Below, in pieces: positions 23,023-34,906 of a stretch of 64,000 nucleotides of DNA. Origin of the DNA: Siphonodentalium dalli (lineage: Eukaryota > Mollusca > Scaphopoda > Gadilida > Siphonodentaliidae); NCBI GenBank assembly GCA_032622095.1, contig CP136061.1, positions 22,818,991-22,882,990 of the forward strand. Direction: 5' to 3'. The notes under the pieces were generated by a model. The model did not search any database. It was not told where the DNA came from and worked only from the letters and a program-made list of their open reading frames with translations. The position numbers and the translations under genes are program-made. Each line of letters begins with the position of its first letter. Positions within the stretch are counted from its first letter, which is position 1.

Positions 23023-24076
23023 ACAAACGTCATCGGGAATCAAATGTAATCTGGCATCAAATGTCATCGGGCATCAAATGTCATCGGGAATCAAACGTAA
23101 TCTGGCATCAAATGTCATCGGGCATCAAATGTCATCAGGCATCAAACGTAATCTGGCATCAAATGTCATCGGGCATCAAATGTCATCAGGCATCAAACGT
23201 CATCGGGAATCAAATGTAATCTGGCATCAAATGTCATCGGGCATCAAATGTCATCGGGAATCAAATGTAATCTGGCATCAAATGTCATCGGGCATCAAAT
23301 GTCATCGGGAATCAAACGTAATCTGGCATCAAATGTCATCGGGCATCAAATGTCATCAGGCATCAAACGTAATCTGGCATCAAATGTCATCGGGCATCAA
23401 ATGTCATCGGGCATCAAATGTCATCGGGCATCAAATGTCATCAGGCATCAAATGTCATCAATCATCAAACGTCATCAGGCATCAAATGTAATCTGGCATC
23501 AAATGTCATCGGGCATCAAATGTCATCAGGCATCAAATGTCATCAATCATCAAACGTCATCAGGCATCAAATGTAATCTGGCATCAAACGTAATCTGGCA
23601 TCAAATGCATCAGGCATCAAACGTCATCGGGCATCAAATGTCATCGGGCATCAAATGACATCGGGCATCAAATGACATCGGGCATCAAATGACATCGGGC
23701 ATCAAACGACATCAGGCATAAAACATCATTGGGTATCAAATGTCATCAGGCATCAAACGTCATCAGGCATCAAATGTCATTGGTCATCAAACATTATCGG
23801 GCATTAAACGTCATCGGGCATCAAACATCATCGGGCATCAAACATCGGGCATCAAACATCAGGCATCAATTATCATCGGCATCAAATGTCATCGGGCATC
23901 AAAGATCATCGGGCATAAAAAATCATTGGGCATCAACCGTCATCGGTCATCAAACGTCATCGGGCATCAAATGACATCGGGCATCAAATGTCATCCGGCA
24001 TCAAACGACATCAGGCATCAACATCATTGGGCATCAAACAACACCGGGCATCAAACATCATCGGGCAACAAATGTC
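23023..24076. repeat. 17-bp minisatellite, about 60 units
   Basis: Unit 'catcgggcatcaaatgt' with variants (caggc, gggaat, aatctggc). Because 17 is not a multiple of 3, the open frames cycle every 51 bp. They are repeat artefacts rather than genes. Confidence 0.95.
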
Positions 24077-24116
24077 AATCTCACCTTATTGTTAAAATGA
24101 TATATATTAGTGTTAC

Positions 24117-24425
24117 CAGGGACCAGCCTCGAGGGCAACTTTGGAGATATCGTCTGCCTAAAATGTCCCACTTCTCCAAATTTTTCCCCAGGGAGAAGTG
24201 ATTTCTCTCTCATATATCAGTATGCATGCATATGTCCAAACAACATATTTTGGTGTTCTTACTCACTATAATTTATAAATAGGCTCTTGTCTCAGAATCA
24301 TGATGTAGGGGTGTAAATTGAATGTCAGCCTTTATGATTCCTCCCTGACGACAGTCCACTCCGCCCTAATTAGCAAACAGGGAGAAGTGACTTCTCCCAA
24401 TTTAAAACCTCAAAACTGGTCCCTG
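24117..24425. mobile_element. hAT-like MITE (309 bp)
   Basis: Ends CAGGGACCAG and CTGGTCCCTG are perfect inverted repeats. The flanks AGTGTTAC (24109-24116) and AGTGCTAC (24426-24433) match at 7 of 8 positions. 'gggagaagtgacttctcc'-like palindromes lie inside. Confidence 0.85.
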
Positions 24426-24433
24426 AGTGCTAC

Positions 24434-24795
24434 TCAGTAATTATTGACACATCAACACTATATTGGACATTACAATGGTTAATTCTGCCTATGGCATTGA
24501 ATTTAAATAGATGTAGAAACATTTCATACAGTTGTTAGGAGACAAGTTGTCTGCAGAAATAGTTTAACATTGCTTGTTCTCATACTATAATACACCAGAT
24601 AACATACCTTATTTTCACCTTTAATTGTGAAAATTATGACAAGTGTCATGCAAAAATGAAAATTATCATGGATGAATTTCCAATGTTATGGCTTAAATAG
24701 AAAGTTCAGGACATTATGATTTGACAACAACCATGTTAGACAGTATGTTTGCCTGACCAGTATTTTAACTTTTAATATTGTTTTCATATCTGCAG
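24434..24795. other. no recognisable feature
   Basis: Unique DNA upstream of the candidate plus-strand exon. Confidence 0.45.
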
Positions 24796-24948
24796 GCAAA
24801 GGCCTTAAGTCAAACAAATTATGTGATAGATGACACTGGAATTGGTAAACTTGGGAAAGTGTGCATCTGTTTGTGCGATAGAAAAGATAAGTGCTTTGAA
24901 CAACTTGTTTTACCGGTGTCTGTATATACTGTCAATGACTGGCAAATG
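24796..24948 (+). CDS. candidate orphan exon, unknown gene
   Basis: A 153-base open segment (51 codons, symmetric phase 0) lies between a good acceptor TTTTCATATCTGCAG|GC and a good donor AAATG|GTAAGG on the plus strand, antisense to the giant gene's intron. The peptide starts AKALSQTNYVIDDTGIGKLG, has four cysteines in KVCICLCDRKDKCFEQ, and ends SVYTVNDWQM. I do not recognise a family. It may be an exon of an overlapping plus-strand gene, a captured gene fragment, or chance. Confidence 0.4.
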
Positions 24949-24980
24949 GTAAGGAGATATGTGTCCATTTATAGTTATAT

Positions 24981-25203
24981 TTAACCCTTTCATGATAGGA
25001 GCTGTGCTGGTGCAGCATTAAATATCCTATGCCAGTGCGTTCTCTTATATATGCGAGTCTCCCATTGTGAACCCCGCATATATAAGAGAATGTACTGGCT
25101 TACAAGCTCAAGGTAAATATTGTTAGGCCAATGTATCCTCTTATATATGCGAGGCTCCCTATGGGAGCAAAATTTCAGGAAGCTCCAGTCATAGAAGTGT
25201 TAA
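24981..25203. mobile_element. T2 family TTAA MITE
   Basis: TTAACCCTTTCATGATAGGAG ... AGCTCCAGTCATAGAAGTG-TTAA, in the opposite internal orientation to most copies, with one complete and one half palindromic module. Confidence 0.8.
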
Positions 25204-25489
25204 TTTATTTCAATAAAGTAGAGAATCAGGATAACATTAATAAAGATATGATAAAAAGGCAATCCATACAATATAGAAGGCTAGCATACAAAATGACAAA
25301 AATGCCACAGGACCACATGTCCCCTGAATAAGGTGGTTTGATTTGACTCGTGGCTATTTTAGAAATAAAAACTTTGATTCTGGAAACAATCATTGAATCA
25401 AACTTCCTCTTGTCTATGTTAATTAATTCTGAATCGCGTATTGACGGGTGCAAAATTCATCAGATGTATTCTCAAATTATAAGTCGTCA

Positions 25490-25990
25490 TGCAAAATTAA
25501 TTGGACGTAGCCCGGATTCTCAAATTAGAAGTCGACAAGGACCATAACTGTGGTAAAAATGGGCAGACGGAACACAACTTTCCAACTTAACCTGTTTCAA
25601 TCAGATAACTAACACTAAAGTTCTCAACCGGAAAGGAAAATAATCATCAAATTATAAGTCGACAAGGACCATAACCCTGGTAAAACAGGCAGACAAACCC
25701 AAATTCGACCATAACCTATATTTTCATGACTAATCCATATACCAAAACAATCCTAATTACAACTAAAGTTATCACCCTGAAAATCAAAATAATCAGCAAA
25801 TCTAAGTAGACAAGGACCATAACTCTGGCCAAAATTGGCAGACCATATACAAATTGGAACTTGACTTTTTATTTCATGTGTGTAATATACATACAAAATT
25901 TAAAAATAATCAGATAAAAAAAACTAAAGTTATCATCAGGAAACCATATGGGATGGACAGACAGATGCCCCCACCCACGGACTGACAAAC
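25490..25990. repeat. bivalve-type dispersed repeat, three units
   Basis: Three units of about 145 bp share 'gacaaggaccataactctgg' and 'aactaaagttatca'. They are followed by 'gggatggacagacagatgcc'. Non-coding. Confidence 0.75.
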
Positions 25991-27100
25991 ACTGCTGATT
26001 TCTATTAGCCCTCGATTTGTTTTTTTCCGGCGACAAAAAGTACTCAGGTTCAAGCGAGAGATAGGTACCAATTTCAGATATTAGATTAACACCTGTAATG
26101 CTATTTTATTCTACACATACTATCCACAGTTGACATGATAACTGGAAAGTCACTAATGGGTTGCAACTAGGTTTGCACCGGTTTGTAGGGATGTTCATAT
26201 AATGAGTTTAAAGACATATCGCAAAAGGTTGTTTTTTTGTTTTGGACCCAAACATCGTGTACAAATTTGTATTTTTTTCAACCTAATTCATTACCGGGAA
26301 GAATTAAAAAGTGAATATCATTAGGTGTATTTTGGAGCGCAAAACACCAAGAGACTTTAAATGCATGTATCTGATTGGTCAATGCACTTAGATAAGCTTG
26401 GTAGCGACAATCGTTATCATCTGAGGGAAGTGTCATTTCACAACGTGTAGGATACTTTAAGAAATTTGGCGACTCCAACCGTCACTACATATCATGATGT
26501 CATTTTGTAAACAGGTTTAAAGTTACCATATCGAGAAAACAAAATTAATGAATAAAACTGATCTGTGAAATGTGACAATCTAGTTGGGATGAAGGAATGT
26601 GTCACATGCATGATTCACGCTGTAATTGGCCAATGGGCAATTTTTTTTAAAAATGGCCAAACAAAATTTCATTCGGCCAAAGTTTTTTTTACCCCAAAAT
26701 CGGAAATCTAATTAAAAAAAACAAATTGATTTTGTAACATGAGTGACATTATATGTCCAGTATACCCCCCATTCTCTTTGAGAGCGGGTGTATGATTATA
26801 CAGTATGTTTTTCGTAATCTGACACTTCTATATGCTCAAGAGATGCATCAATATCGACGTTGATTGCATATATCAAATTTATGAGAATAAATATTTTGAG
26901 AGAGATTGTTCTCTACTCCAGTTCAATTAGTCCAGAGGAGTGATAAATTGGAATCCACAATGTTTTCTGTATCTGCCGTCTGCCAATATTATCTGAACAC
27001 CCAGATGATTGAAGAATTGACTGTCAATGTTAAAAACATTTATGATTGAATATGAGAATCAACTCAGGGTGAATGGGATAAAGCAAGCAATGGGCAGATA
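25991..27100. other. no recognisable feature
   Basis: About 1.1 kb of AT-rich DNA. A 66-codon minus-strand frame at 26278-26478 has no splice or family support. A short 'taccccccattctc...gagagcgggtgta' hairpin lies near 26762. Confidence 0.45.
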
Positions 27101-27101
27101 C

Positions 27102-27314
27102 ATTAAATCCCTAATTAATCAACTCCTTAACCACAGCAGAATTATGGGTAACTTTTCAGGATTTAGTCAGAAAATGGCTTGTTGCCATTCATCGGAAAGC
27201 TCTCAGTGAGAGCTTTCCGATGAATGGCAACAAGCCATATTTCCGACTAAATCCTGAAAAGTTACCCATAATTCTGCTGTGGTTAAGGAGTCGAATAATT
27301 AGGGCATTACTGTA
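27102..27314. mobile_element. Family A foldback MITE (copy 7)
   Basis: Hairpin from 'ttaaatccctaattaatcaa' to 'aattagggcattactgta', loop near 27208. Confidence 0.88.
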
Positions 27315-27449
27315 CACACTGGACTTATTATAACTAACTTTTTACTCATTTTTATCGTTGTATACTGAACATACTTTAGCAGTGTAGCTGACCTCAGATA
27401 AAGTGACTGGTTGTCAGTCCTATATCACATATTTGTCAAACGATGCAGG

Positions 27450-27898
27450 CAAGCCTTGAAATAGTGTGTCTGTCATTTGTAGAATGAGGTCCACAGAGGG
27501 TGAATTTAATAATGCTATCCTACAAGACGGGCTAGCCTAACCAAATTCACCTTCTGGGAACCTGATTCAGTTGAGGCCCCGACTGCTATGGGAGACCTAG
27601 GATCAGAGTGAAGTTCCCCAGTTAAAGTTGGTGATGTTCACCCATCAGTCACCTTGATTATGCATTTTATCTTCTGCAAATTAGGAGATATAGAAACTGA
27701 ACAGAAGGGAAAAAGTAACTGAAATACATTGTAAACAAATTGAGACTATAGATGCTTCCCAAAAGATGAGACCTGAGCAGAATGAGGTTCCCAGAGGAGG
27801 AATTTAGAGATGCTAGCTCGCTGTGCGAGATAGTGTCACTAAATACACCCACAGGCGACCTCTTTCTGCAAATGACAGACACAATATTTCAAGGGTTG
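27450..27898. mobile_element. Family B hAT-like MITE with 8-bp target duplication
   Basis: CAAGCCTTGAAATAG ... ATATTTCAAGGGTTG, flanked by GATGCAGG at 27442-27449 and 27899-27906 (identical). Compared with the 1003-1448 copy, the middle is in the opposite orientation. Confidence 0.9.
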
Positions 27899-27998
27899 GA
27901 TGCAGGATAATTTCAGTGTATCAATGGATAATAGAGTCCCCACACAAATGGTTGGAAGATTTGGAATATGAAATGATCCATTCCAGGGAAAGTTGACT

Positions 27999-28393
27999 TT
28001 AACCCTTTCATGACTGGAGCTTACTGAAATTTTGCGAAAACCCTGTGCCAATGCATTCTCTTATATATGCGAGTCTCCCATAGGGAGCCTCATATATATA
28101 AAAGAATGCATTGGCTTACAAGGTTAAGGTAATTATTTATAGGCCAATGCATTCTCTTAAAATGCGAGTCTCCCAAAGGGAGCCTCAGATATATGAGAAT
28201 ACATTGGCCTATAAATAATTACCTTAACCTTGTAAGCCAGGGAGCCTCAGATATATAAGAGAATACATGGGCCTATAAATAATTACCTTGACCATGTAAG
28301 CCAGTGCATTCTCTTATATATGCGAGGCTCCCTATGGGAGACTCGCATATATAAGATAATGCATTGGCACAGCTCCCATTATGAAAGGGTTAA
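27999..28393. mobile_element. T2 family TTAA MITE, expanded interior
   Basis: TTAACCCTTTCATGACTGGAG ... CATTATGAAAGGG-TTAA. It contains extra copies of the palindromic module, with 'taaataattaccttaacctt' spacers repeated. Confidence 0.85.
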
Positions 28394-29099
28394 AATTCTC
28401 CTCCCTATTGACAAAAGTATACTGTGATATGTAGTTATAATAGACAGGGTAATTACAAGCTTGTAAGCTCTGACATATGTCAAATTCCAATTGAGTTAAA
28501 ATTCAGTTAATAAAATAAATCCATATGTATGTATTGAAGCACAATAGTCTACTACAGCAAGCCACACCCCACACATCTACTCACCATCTGTTGAGCTAGA
28601 ACACAAGAATATCATTTATAAAAGAACAAACTCCAGTTATATGTTATGGGAGCAGCAGCCCATTTAGTATGGATAAACTGAAGTGCTGCATGTTCAAACA
28701 ACAATAAAAAAAGGTGGAGGAAACTAAAATACTCATTTTATAATATGAAACAGGCTCCCTTTGTGAGCCTTTATTTAGCGGCGGAGAGGCCTGTCATCCC
28801 TTTGTGCATTTGTGTGCTTCGTGCACATTTTGAGCTTTTAAACATTTTTATTTAAAGGGGGACTGTACCCTTAATCCGGCCATTTATGGGACCATCTCCT
28901 TTTATACTTTACAGAATATATGCAACAAATGAATGAATTTGAGTCTTGGATTAGTGCAAAATACACTCATGTGCTCTATGAACGTGAACATTGGTAAACA
29001 TCAAAACATTTAAAATTATCTTTAAAAAAAAACCACATAAATTTTTAACCACAAATTCTATTGATGATATTTTATGTAGAAATATTCTATAATATTTAC
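28394..29099. other. intron, no recognisable feature
   Basis: Unique sequence directly downstream (minus strand) of visible exon 5; nothing else seen. Confidence 0.5.
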
Positions 29100-32000
29100 C
29101 TTCCAACAAGAGTTTTGTCCAATTCTTCATCATCACTAAGATTATCAAGGACCTTAAATTTGATCGACTCTGAGCTCTCATCATGGACTGAGGCATCCGC
29201 GTTTATATCAGTCAGGCTCGCTAATGAGATCGTCTCAAGAGAAATGCTGCTGAAAGGATCTGCGACGGAACTCAAATGCTCAAAGACAGATGTATCAGAA
29301 TAGTCATACTGTCGCGATTTCTCCAGTGATGAAAATGACGACACCTGGAATGCACCAATGTCAACGCTAGATCCAGATTCGTTCCCGCTAGCTGATGATT
29401 CATCCCCAGACACCTGGAATGCACCAACATCCAGGCTAGATTCAGTTTCGGTCCTGCTAGCTGATGATTCATCTCCAGACATTGCGCTACTTATTTTTTC
29501 CACTGCATACTGTGCTGATGCAGTGCATGGACTTGATATACACGATATATCTGTTTGTCTGTCACTGCTCTTCTCCAAGGCTGAGAATGATGATACGTGA
29601 AGTCTGTCATCATCTAGACTGCTCGACACTGAGGAGTATTTTCTGATGGAGGAACTATATTCAGAATCAACATGGCTGAGATCCGAGTGAGTGTAGCTTA
29701 TATCTGACTGTCTGCTTCCCTCATTTGACTGAATGTTGCTTGAATATGACTGATTTCTGCTCATAGTGTGACTTTTGACTATCTGAGTGCTGTTTATATC
29801 TGACTGGGATTTCTTTTTATCTAACTGACTGTGGCATGTTGAGTTATGAGATAGACTGAACATTTGTGAACTGACTCTGGATGCAATCTTTTGCATAGCT
29901 TCGCAATGCAATACATGTTCAGTTTCATCAGGCAAACTGTTAGATTCTGGATCAACTACATGTGTAACTGAATGTTCCTGGGAAGTGATTGCACTCAGTG
30001 TTGATTGTGTGGTACAAGGAGAAATGAGTGGATGCTCAAAGAGATGTACACTATCTTCTTGTTCACAATTCCCTCCCTTTGGTCCTGAAGTGGAGGATTC
30101 CCAATTTTGGCTGCCTGAATTTGAGTCCACCGATTGTGAGTCCACCGATTGTGAGTCCACCGATTGTGAGTCTGCTGATTGTGAGTCCACCGATTGTGAG
30201 TCTGCTGATTGTGAGTCCACCGATTGTGAGTCTGCTGATTGTGAGTCCACCGATTGTGAGTCCACCGATTGTGAGTCTGCTGATTGTGAGTCCACCGATT
30301 GTGAGTCCACCGATTGTGAGTCCACCGATTGTGAGTCTGCTGATTGTGAGTCCACCGATTGTGAGTCTGCTGATTGTGAGTCCACCGATTGTGAGTCCAC
30401 CGATTGTGAGTCTGCTGATTGTGAGTCCACCGATTGTGAGTCCACCGATTGTGAGTCCACCGATTGTGAGTCTGCTGATTGTGAGTCCACCGATTGTGAG
30501 TCTGCTGATTGTGAGTCCACCGATTGTGAGTCTGCTGATTGTGATTCAAACACAGATGAATGTTCTTCTGAAGAGAAGATACTCAACGATTGTGAATGAG
30601 CAGCATAGCTATCTAGCTGGCTAGAGTTCTGCGGACTTGTTATTGGTACTGCACTGGAGGAATCCCTATTTCGGCTGCCTGACTGTGAGTGAGGCACTGA
30701 TGAACGCTCCTCAGACGACATGAGACTCACTGCTGGCTGTGAGTGACCACCATTGTTATCCAGCTGGTTAGATTTCTGAGAACTATCCATGTATTGACTA
30801 CTTCTTTCCAGGTCAGAGGAAGGTATGGAACTAATACCAGTTTTCTCCTTCACAATTACATCTCCACTTTTTGGATGAGTAATATTCGCTTTTTCCACAA
30901 CTAATGAACTGAGCTCATCGTAAAAATCATTTATGACCTCATCAATGTGTTTCTCGATTCCATTTTCAGGAATGACTTCTTGTTTGGAAGGTCGGTTGTT
31001 ATCATGCAGAGGTACCACTTCAACCTTGGCATCAACCACTTGGCTGGAAGTTCGACTGTCATTATACGGAGGTACCACATCGGCCTTATTAGTAACATCT
31101 TGGTTGGCAGGTTGCTTGGTACCAATAAGCTCAAGGTTGGTAAATTGCTTAATGCCAATGACAGGTTGGTTGTCATTATGTTGAGGTAGCACATCACCCT
31201 TAGTATTCATGACCACTTGGTTGGCAGTTTGATTAGTGACGATGACCTCTTGGTTAGAAGGTTGGTTGTGTTGAGTTAGCACATATTCCTTAGAATTCAC
31301 ACTTTCTTGGTTGACAGGTTGCTTAGAGACGATGACCTCTTGGTTGGAAGGTTGTTTGTCATTATGTTGATGTAGAACATCACCCTTAGTATTCATGACC
31401 TCTTTGTTGGCAGGTTGTTTAGTGCCGATGAATTCCTGGTTGGCAGGTTGCTCAGTGCTGATTACGTCCTGGTTGCCAGGTTGATTAGTGCCGATGTCTT
31501 TCTGCATGGCAGGTTGCTTTGTGCCAATCACTTCCTGGTTGGCTGGTTGCTTAGTGCCGATGACCTCCTGGTTGACAGGTGGCATAGTGTTGACGACTTC
31601 CTGGTTGGCAGGTTGCTTAGTGCCGATGACCTCCTGGTTGGCAGGTGGCATAGTGTTGATGACCTCCTGGTTGGCAGGTTGCTTAGTGCCGATGACCTCC
31701 TGGTTGGCAGGTGGCATAGTGTTGATGACTTCCTGGTTGACAGGTTTCTTAATGATGATGACCTCATGGTTGGCAGGTTGCTTAGTGCCGATGACTTCCT
31801 GGTTGACAGGTTTCTTAATGATGATGACCTCCTGGTTGGCAGGTTGCTTAGTGCCGATAACAGCCTGATTGGCAGGTTGCTTAGTGACGATGACTTCCTG
31901 GTTGACAGGTTTCTTAATGATGATGACCTCATGGTTGGCAGGTTGCTTAGTGCCGATGACAGCCTGATTGGCAGGTTGCTTAGTGCCGATGACAGCCTGA

Positions 32001-32613
32001 TTGGCAGGTTGCTTATTGCCGATGACAGCCTGGTTGGCAGGTTGCTTAGTGATGATGATGTCTTGGTTGGAAGGGTGACTCTCAAGAGGAGGTACCACAT
32101 CAACATGAGTACTGACAGCATCTTGGTTGGCAGATTGGTTGTCACTGTAACGAGGTCGCTTGTCAGGTTTAGTATTTAGGATATCTTGGTTGGCAGGTTG
32201 CCTTCCATCGTGTAGGGGTAGCGAAACGTTCTTGGTCATCTCAGGGTTGGTAGGTTTATCAGTACTGATGACACCTTGGTTAGAAAGTTGAGTGTCAGTA
32301 CGTGGAGGTAGCACACCAGACTTAGTATCGATGAGCAGTTGGTCAGCAGATTGGCCATCATTAGGTGAAGGCTGTACATCAGGCTTGAAACTGAGCGACC
32401 GTTCACTGAGTGACCGTTCACTGAGCAATGGCTGAACCTCAGAGTAAAAATCCTTCAGTGCATTCTCTATTTTCTTTTCTTTCAATCGTAATTTGGTCCC
32501 AGAGATCACCTTCGTCTGACATTTAGGCCTGCTGATATCATCACCCTGATATTCTCCGCCGTAAGACTTCAAAAACTCTGGCACAGATTTACATGACTCC
32601 GTCACATCTGCAC
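29100..32613 (-). CDS. giant gene, visible exon 5 (1,170 codons, repeat-rich)
   Basis: Bounded by acceptor ATGCTTACAG|GT (phase 1, matching exon 4) and donor GTTGGAAG|GTAAAT (phase 2, matching exon 6). It starts ADVTESCKSVPEFLKSYGG. It then has about 20 units of an 11-residue repeat (NQEVIGTKQPA and variants; 33-bp DNA unit, about 31430-32050). Next come 28 units of SQSVD/SQSAD (15-bp unit, about 30124-30543) and a late duplicated block (GDESSAS...VGAFQVS). It ends DEELDKTLVG plus a split codon. The composition (Q, S, N, P) predicts disorder. No catalytic motif is seen. The many open frames on the opposite strand are shadows of the repeats. Confidence 0.88.
30124..30543 (-). repeat. 15-bp coding minisatellite (SQSVD/SQSAD), 28 units
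   Basis: On the plus strand the units are 'gagtccaccgattgt' (V type) or 'gagtctgctgattgt' (A type), 18 and 10 copies by eye. In plus-strand order the units read VVVAVAVAVVA, then VVVAVAVVA, then VVVAVAVA, a higher-order repeat. Within each type the units are almost identical. Confidence 0.92.
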
Positions 32614-32644
32614 CTGTAAGCATAGAACTAATTTTTTAACAAAT

Positions 32645-32930
32645 TGCTATTCATGTTGGCAATATTGAAATAATTTATAAACATATCTATTTTTTGGTTG
32701 ACATTATTGAACTAATTTGTGAACATATATAATTTCATGTTAACAATATTCAACTAGTTTATGATCATATTTATTTTCATGTTAACAATATTCAACTAGT
32801 TTATGATCATATTTATTTTCATGTTAACAATATTCAACTAATTTGTGAACATATTTATTTCATGTTGACAATATCGAACTAATTTGTGAACATGTTTATT
32901 TTCATGTTGACAATATTAAACTAATTATTT
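32645..32930. repeat. intronic minisatellite, unit about 46 bp
   Basis: Units of 'ttcatgttnacaatattnaa' plus 'ctantttntganatatt...' repeat about six times immediately upstream (minus strand) of the exon 5 acceptor. Confidence 0.8.
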
Positions 32931-33271
32931 GTAATTCTCGTTTGCAAATCTAGCTCTCTGACGAGTAAAATAATTTCATGGTTTGTGATACGTCAAATAC
33001 GTAACTCAGGTCTGGGTGATGAATCAGGTTAATTAGGTTTGAGAAACAATTTAAATTTTTGGCTATTATGGAGATCAGTTTCAATGAAGTGAAAAAGAAA
33101 CAACTTCCATATCATTTCAGCTCCATTAAGATTTTTGCTCAATGTCCAAGATTACGTATACATAGTATATATAGGCAATTGTGGGAAAATAAAAGGCAAA
33201 AAAGTTTAACAATTTGTTACCATTCTCTTATTTGGCAGACACTCTTTATGGGAAATATAATGAATAATGAC
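32931..33271. other. no recognisable feature
   Basis: Unique AT-rich intron; a 75-codon plus-strand frame is unsupported. Confidence 0.45.
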
Positions 33272-34138
33272 CAAGCCTTAACATAGAGTGTCAGTCATTG
33301 GCATATTGAGGTCCTCAGAGGGTGAATTTATTGACGCTACCATGCAGTGGGCTAGCATAACCAAATTCACAATCTGGGGACCTCATTCTGCTTAGGCCTC
33401 AAATGCTATGGGAGACTGTGATCAGATTGAAGCTCCCCAGTTGAAGTTGGTGATGTTCCCAATTAGTCACCTTGATAATGCAATTTATCTTTTACAGAAT
33501 TAGGGGATATATAAACTGAACAGAAGGGGAAAAGTAACTAACAAGAGCTAGGGCGTGGCAAAATATGCCATTTAGCCATTTTGAATTGTCCTACAGCAAA
33601 ATAAAATAAAACTTTGAGCTTACATTTGAAAAATATCTGATATACCCCTAATTTCAATGCACAAATGCGGTAAAATTCAAAGTTGAAAAATGGCTGTAAC
33701 TCATGTGAAAATAATTAAACAGAACCTTTATTTGAACTTGGCCTGTAGTTTTAGCTGGGAAATACACATACCAGCTTTGGTTCAGATCAAATAATCAAAA
33801 CTGGAGTTATCGGTCGGAAACTGAAACGTTATGAAATTGGTCAAATTCTAAGTTGAAAAAGTGCCGTAACTCATGTAAAAATAATTGGACGGAACCCATA
33901 TTCAAACTTGACCTGTATCTTTAGCTGGGAAATACAAGCACCAACTTTGGTTCAGATCAAATATACCAAACTGGAGTTACCGATCGGAAACCAAAAATGT
34001 TAATGGATAGACTGACGGACGGCCAGATGAAAAAGGGAGTATAAAAACAATATTAATTTACGCGGGGGGGGGCATCACTAAATTTACTCTCTGGTAATCT
34101 CATTCTGCAAATGTACGGCACCTTGTTCTCAGGCCAGG
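33272..34138. mobile_element. Family B MITE interrupted by a bivalve-type repeat
   Basis: The left end 'caagccttaacatagagtgt' and right end 'ccttgttctcaggccag' are diverged. The interior is split at about 33541-34058 by a two-unit repeat with 'gctgtaactcatgtgaaaat' and 'gtatctttagctgggaaata', ending 'gactgacggacggcc' plus poly-G. Confidence 0.75.
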
Positions 34139-34150
34139 TCAGAGACTTTT

Positions 34151-34426
34151 ACCCTTTATATACTAAATGGATTCTCCCATTCAGTTATAGAAGTATACAT
34201 TGAACTAGTCTATTATTTATTTTGAGGGATGCTCATGTAATAAAAACAGACACCAGACAGAAAAACAGATGATACAACAGCAGAATTATCCATTATTCAT
34301 TGGTGGGAAATGTTCAGATAATAAGCTCAACAAACGGCCTATGTTCATTTGTTTGTTGAATTTATAATCTGAATAATCCTTAAGGGAACTTCTCATCAAT
34401 GAATATTTAGTATAGAAAGCATTAAC
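34151..34426. mobile_element. T4 family TTAA MITE (copy 3)
   Basis: 'taccctttatatactaaatg' ... 'gaatatttagtatagaaagc' + ATTAA. It shares its right TTAA with the adjacent T1 element. Confidence 0.7.
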
Positions 34427-34821
34427 CCTTTACCCAACAAACCAGCCAAAACCGGCCAAATAAAGCTTCAACAGCCTAAAATATCTTCGGTCTGTCTCAA
34501 TAGAACCATACAAATATGGGTATCATTGGAACCGGCTCCTTGACCACATTGTGATAGTTACAGTTATGCCCTGTGCCAATGCATTCTCTTATATATGCGA
34601 GTCGACCATAGGTCGCCTCGCATATATAAGAGAATGCATTGGCCTAAAAAAAATCTTTTTTTAACACTTTTTACCATTTTTTCTTACATTCTTTAACAAT
34701 TTTATAATTTTTAATGTGTTAAGCCAATGCATTCTCTTATATATGCGAGGCGACCTATGGTCGACTCGCATATCTAAGAGAATGCATTGGCACAGGGCCC
34801 ATCTGTTGGGTAAAGGGTTAA
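34423..34821. mobile_element. T1 family TTAA MITE (copy 2)
   Basis: TTAA-CCCTTTACCCAACA ... TGTTGGGTAAAGGG-TTAA with both 69-bp palindromes. It lies 28-82 bp downstream of the three exon 4 donors. Confidence 0.92.
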
Positions 34822-34844
34822 AATAGTCTCAAGTATAAAGTGAG

Positions 34845-34906
34845 ATTACCTGAGAACTGATATAAAGTGAGATTACCTGAGAACTGATATAAAGTGAGAT
34901 TACCTG
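34845..34906 (-). promoter_or_regulatory. three tandem identical 5' splice sites
   Basis: A 27-bp unit containing TTCTCAG|GTAATC is present three times, giving donors after 34904, 34877 and 34850. The spacing is nine codons (GNLTLYQFS added per step), so all three keep the frame into exon 5. Confidence 0.75.

Noticed and set aside
23078-24201. Open frames of MSSGIKRNLASNVIGHQ type
   Set aside because: By-product of the 17-bp minisatellite; no splice sites, no start context, no family.
29985-32179. Plus-strand frames with SPPIV, DCEST and LVGRLLSADD repeats
   Set aside because: Antisense shadows of the repetitive exon 5, which has matched phases and splice sites on the minus strand.
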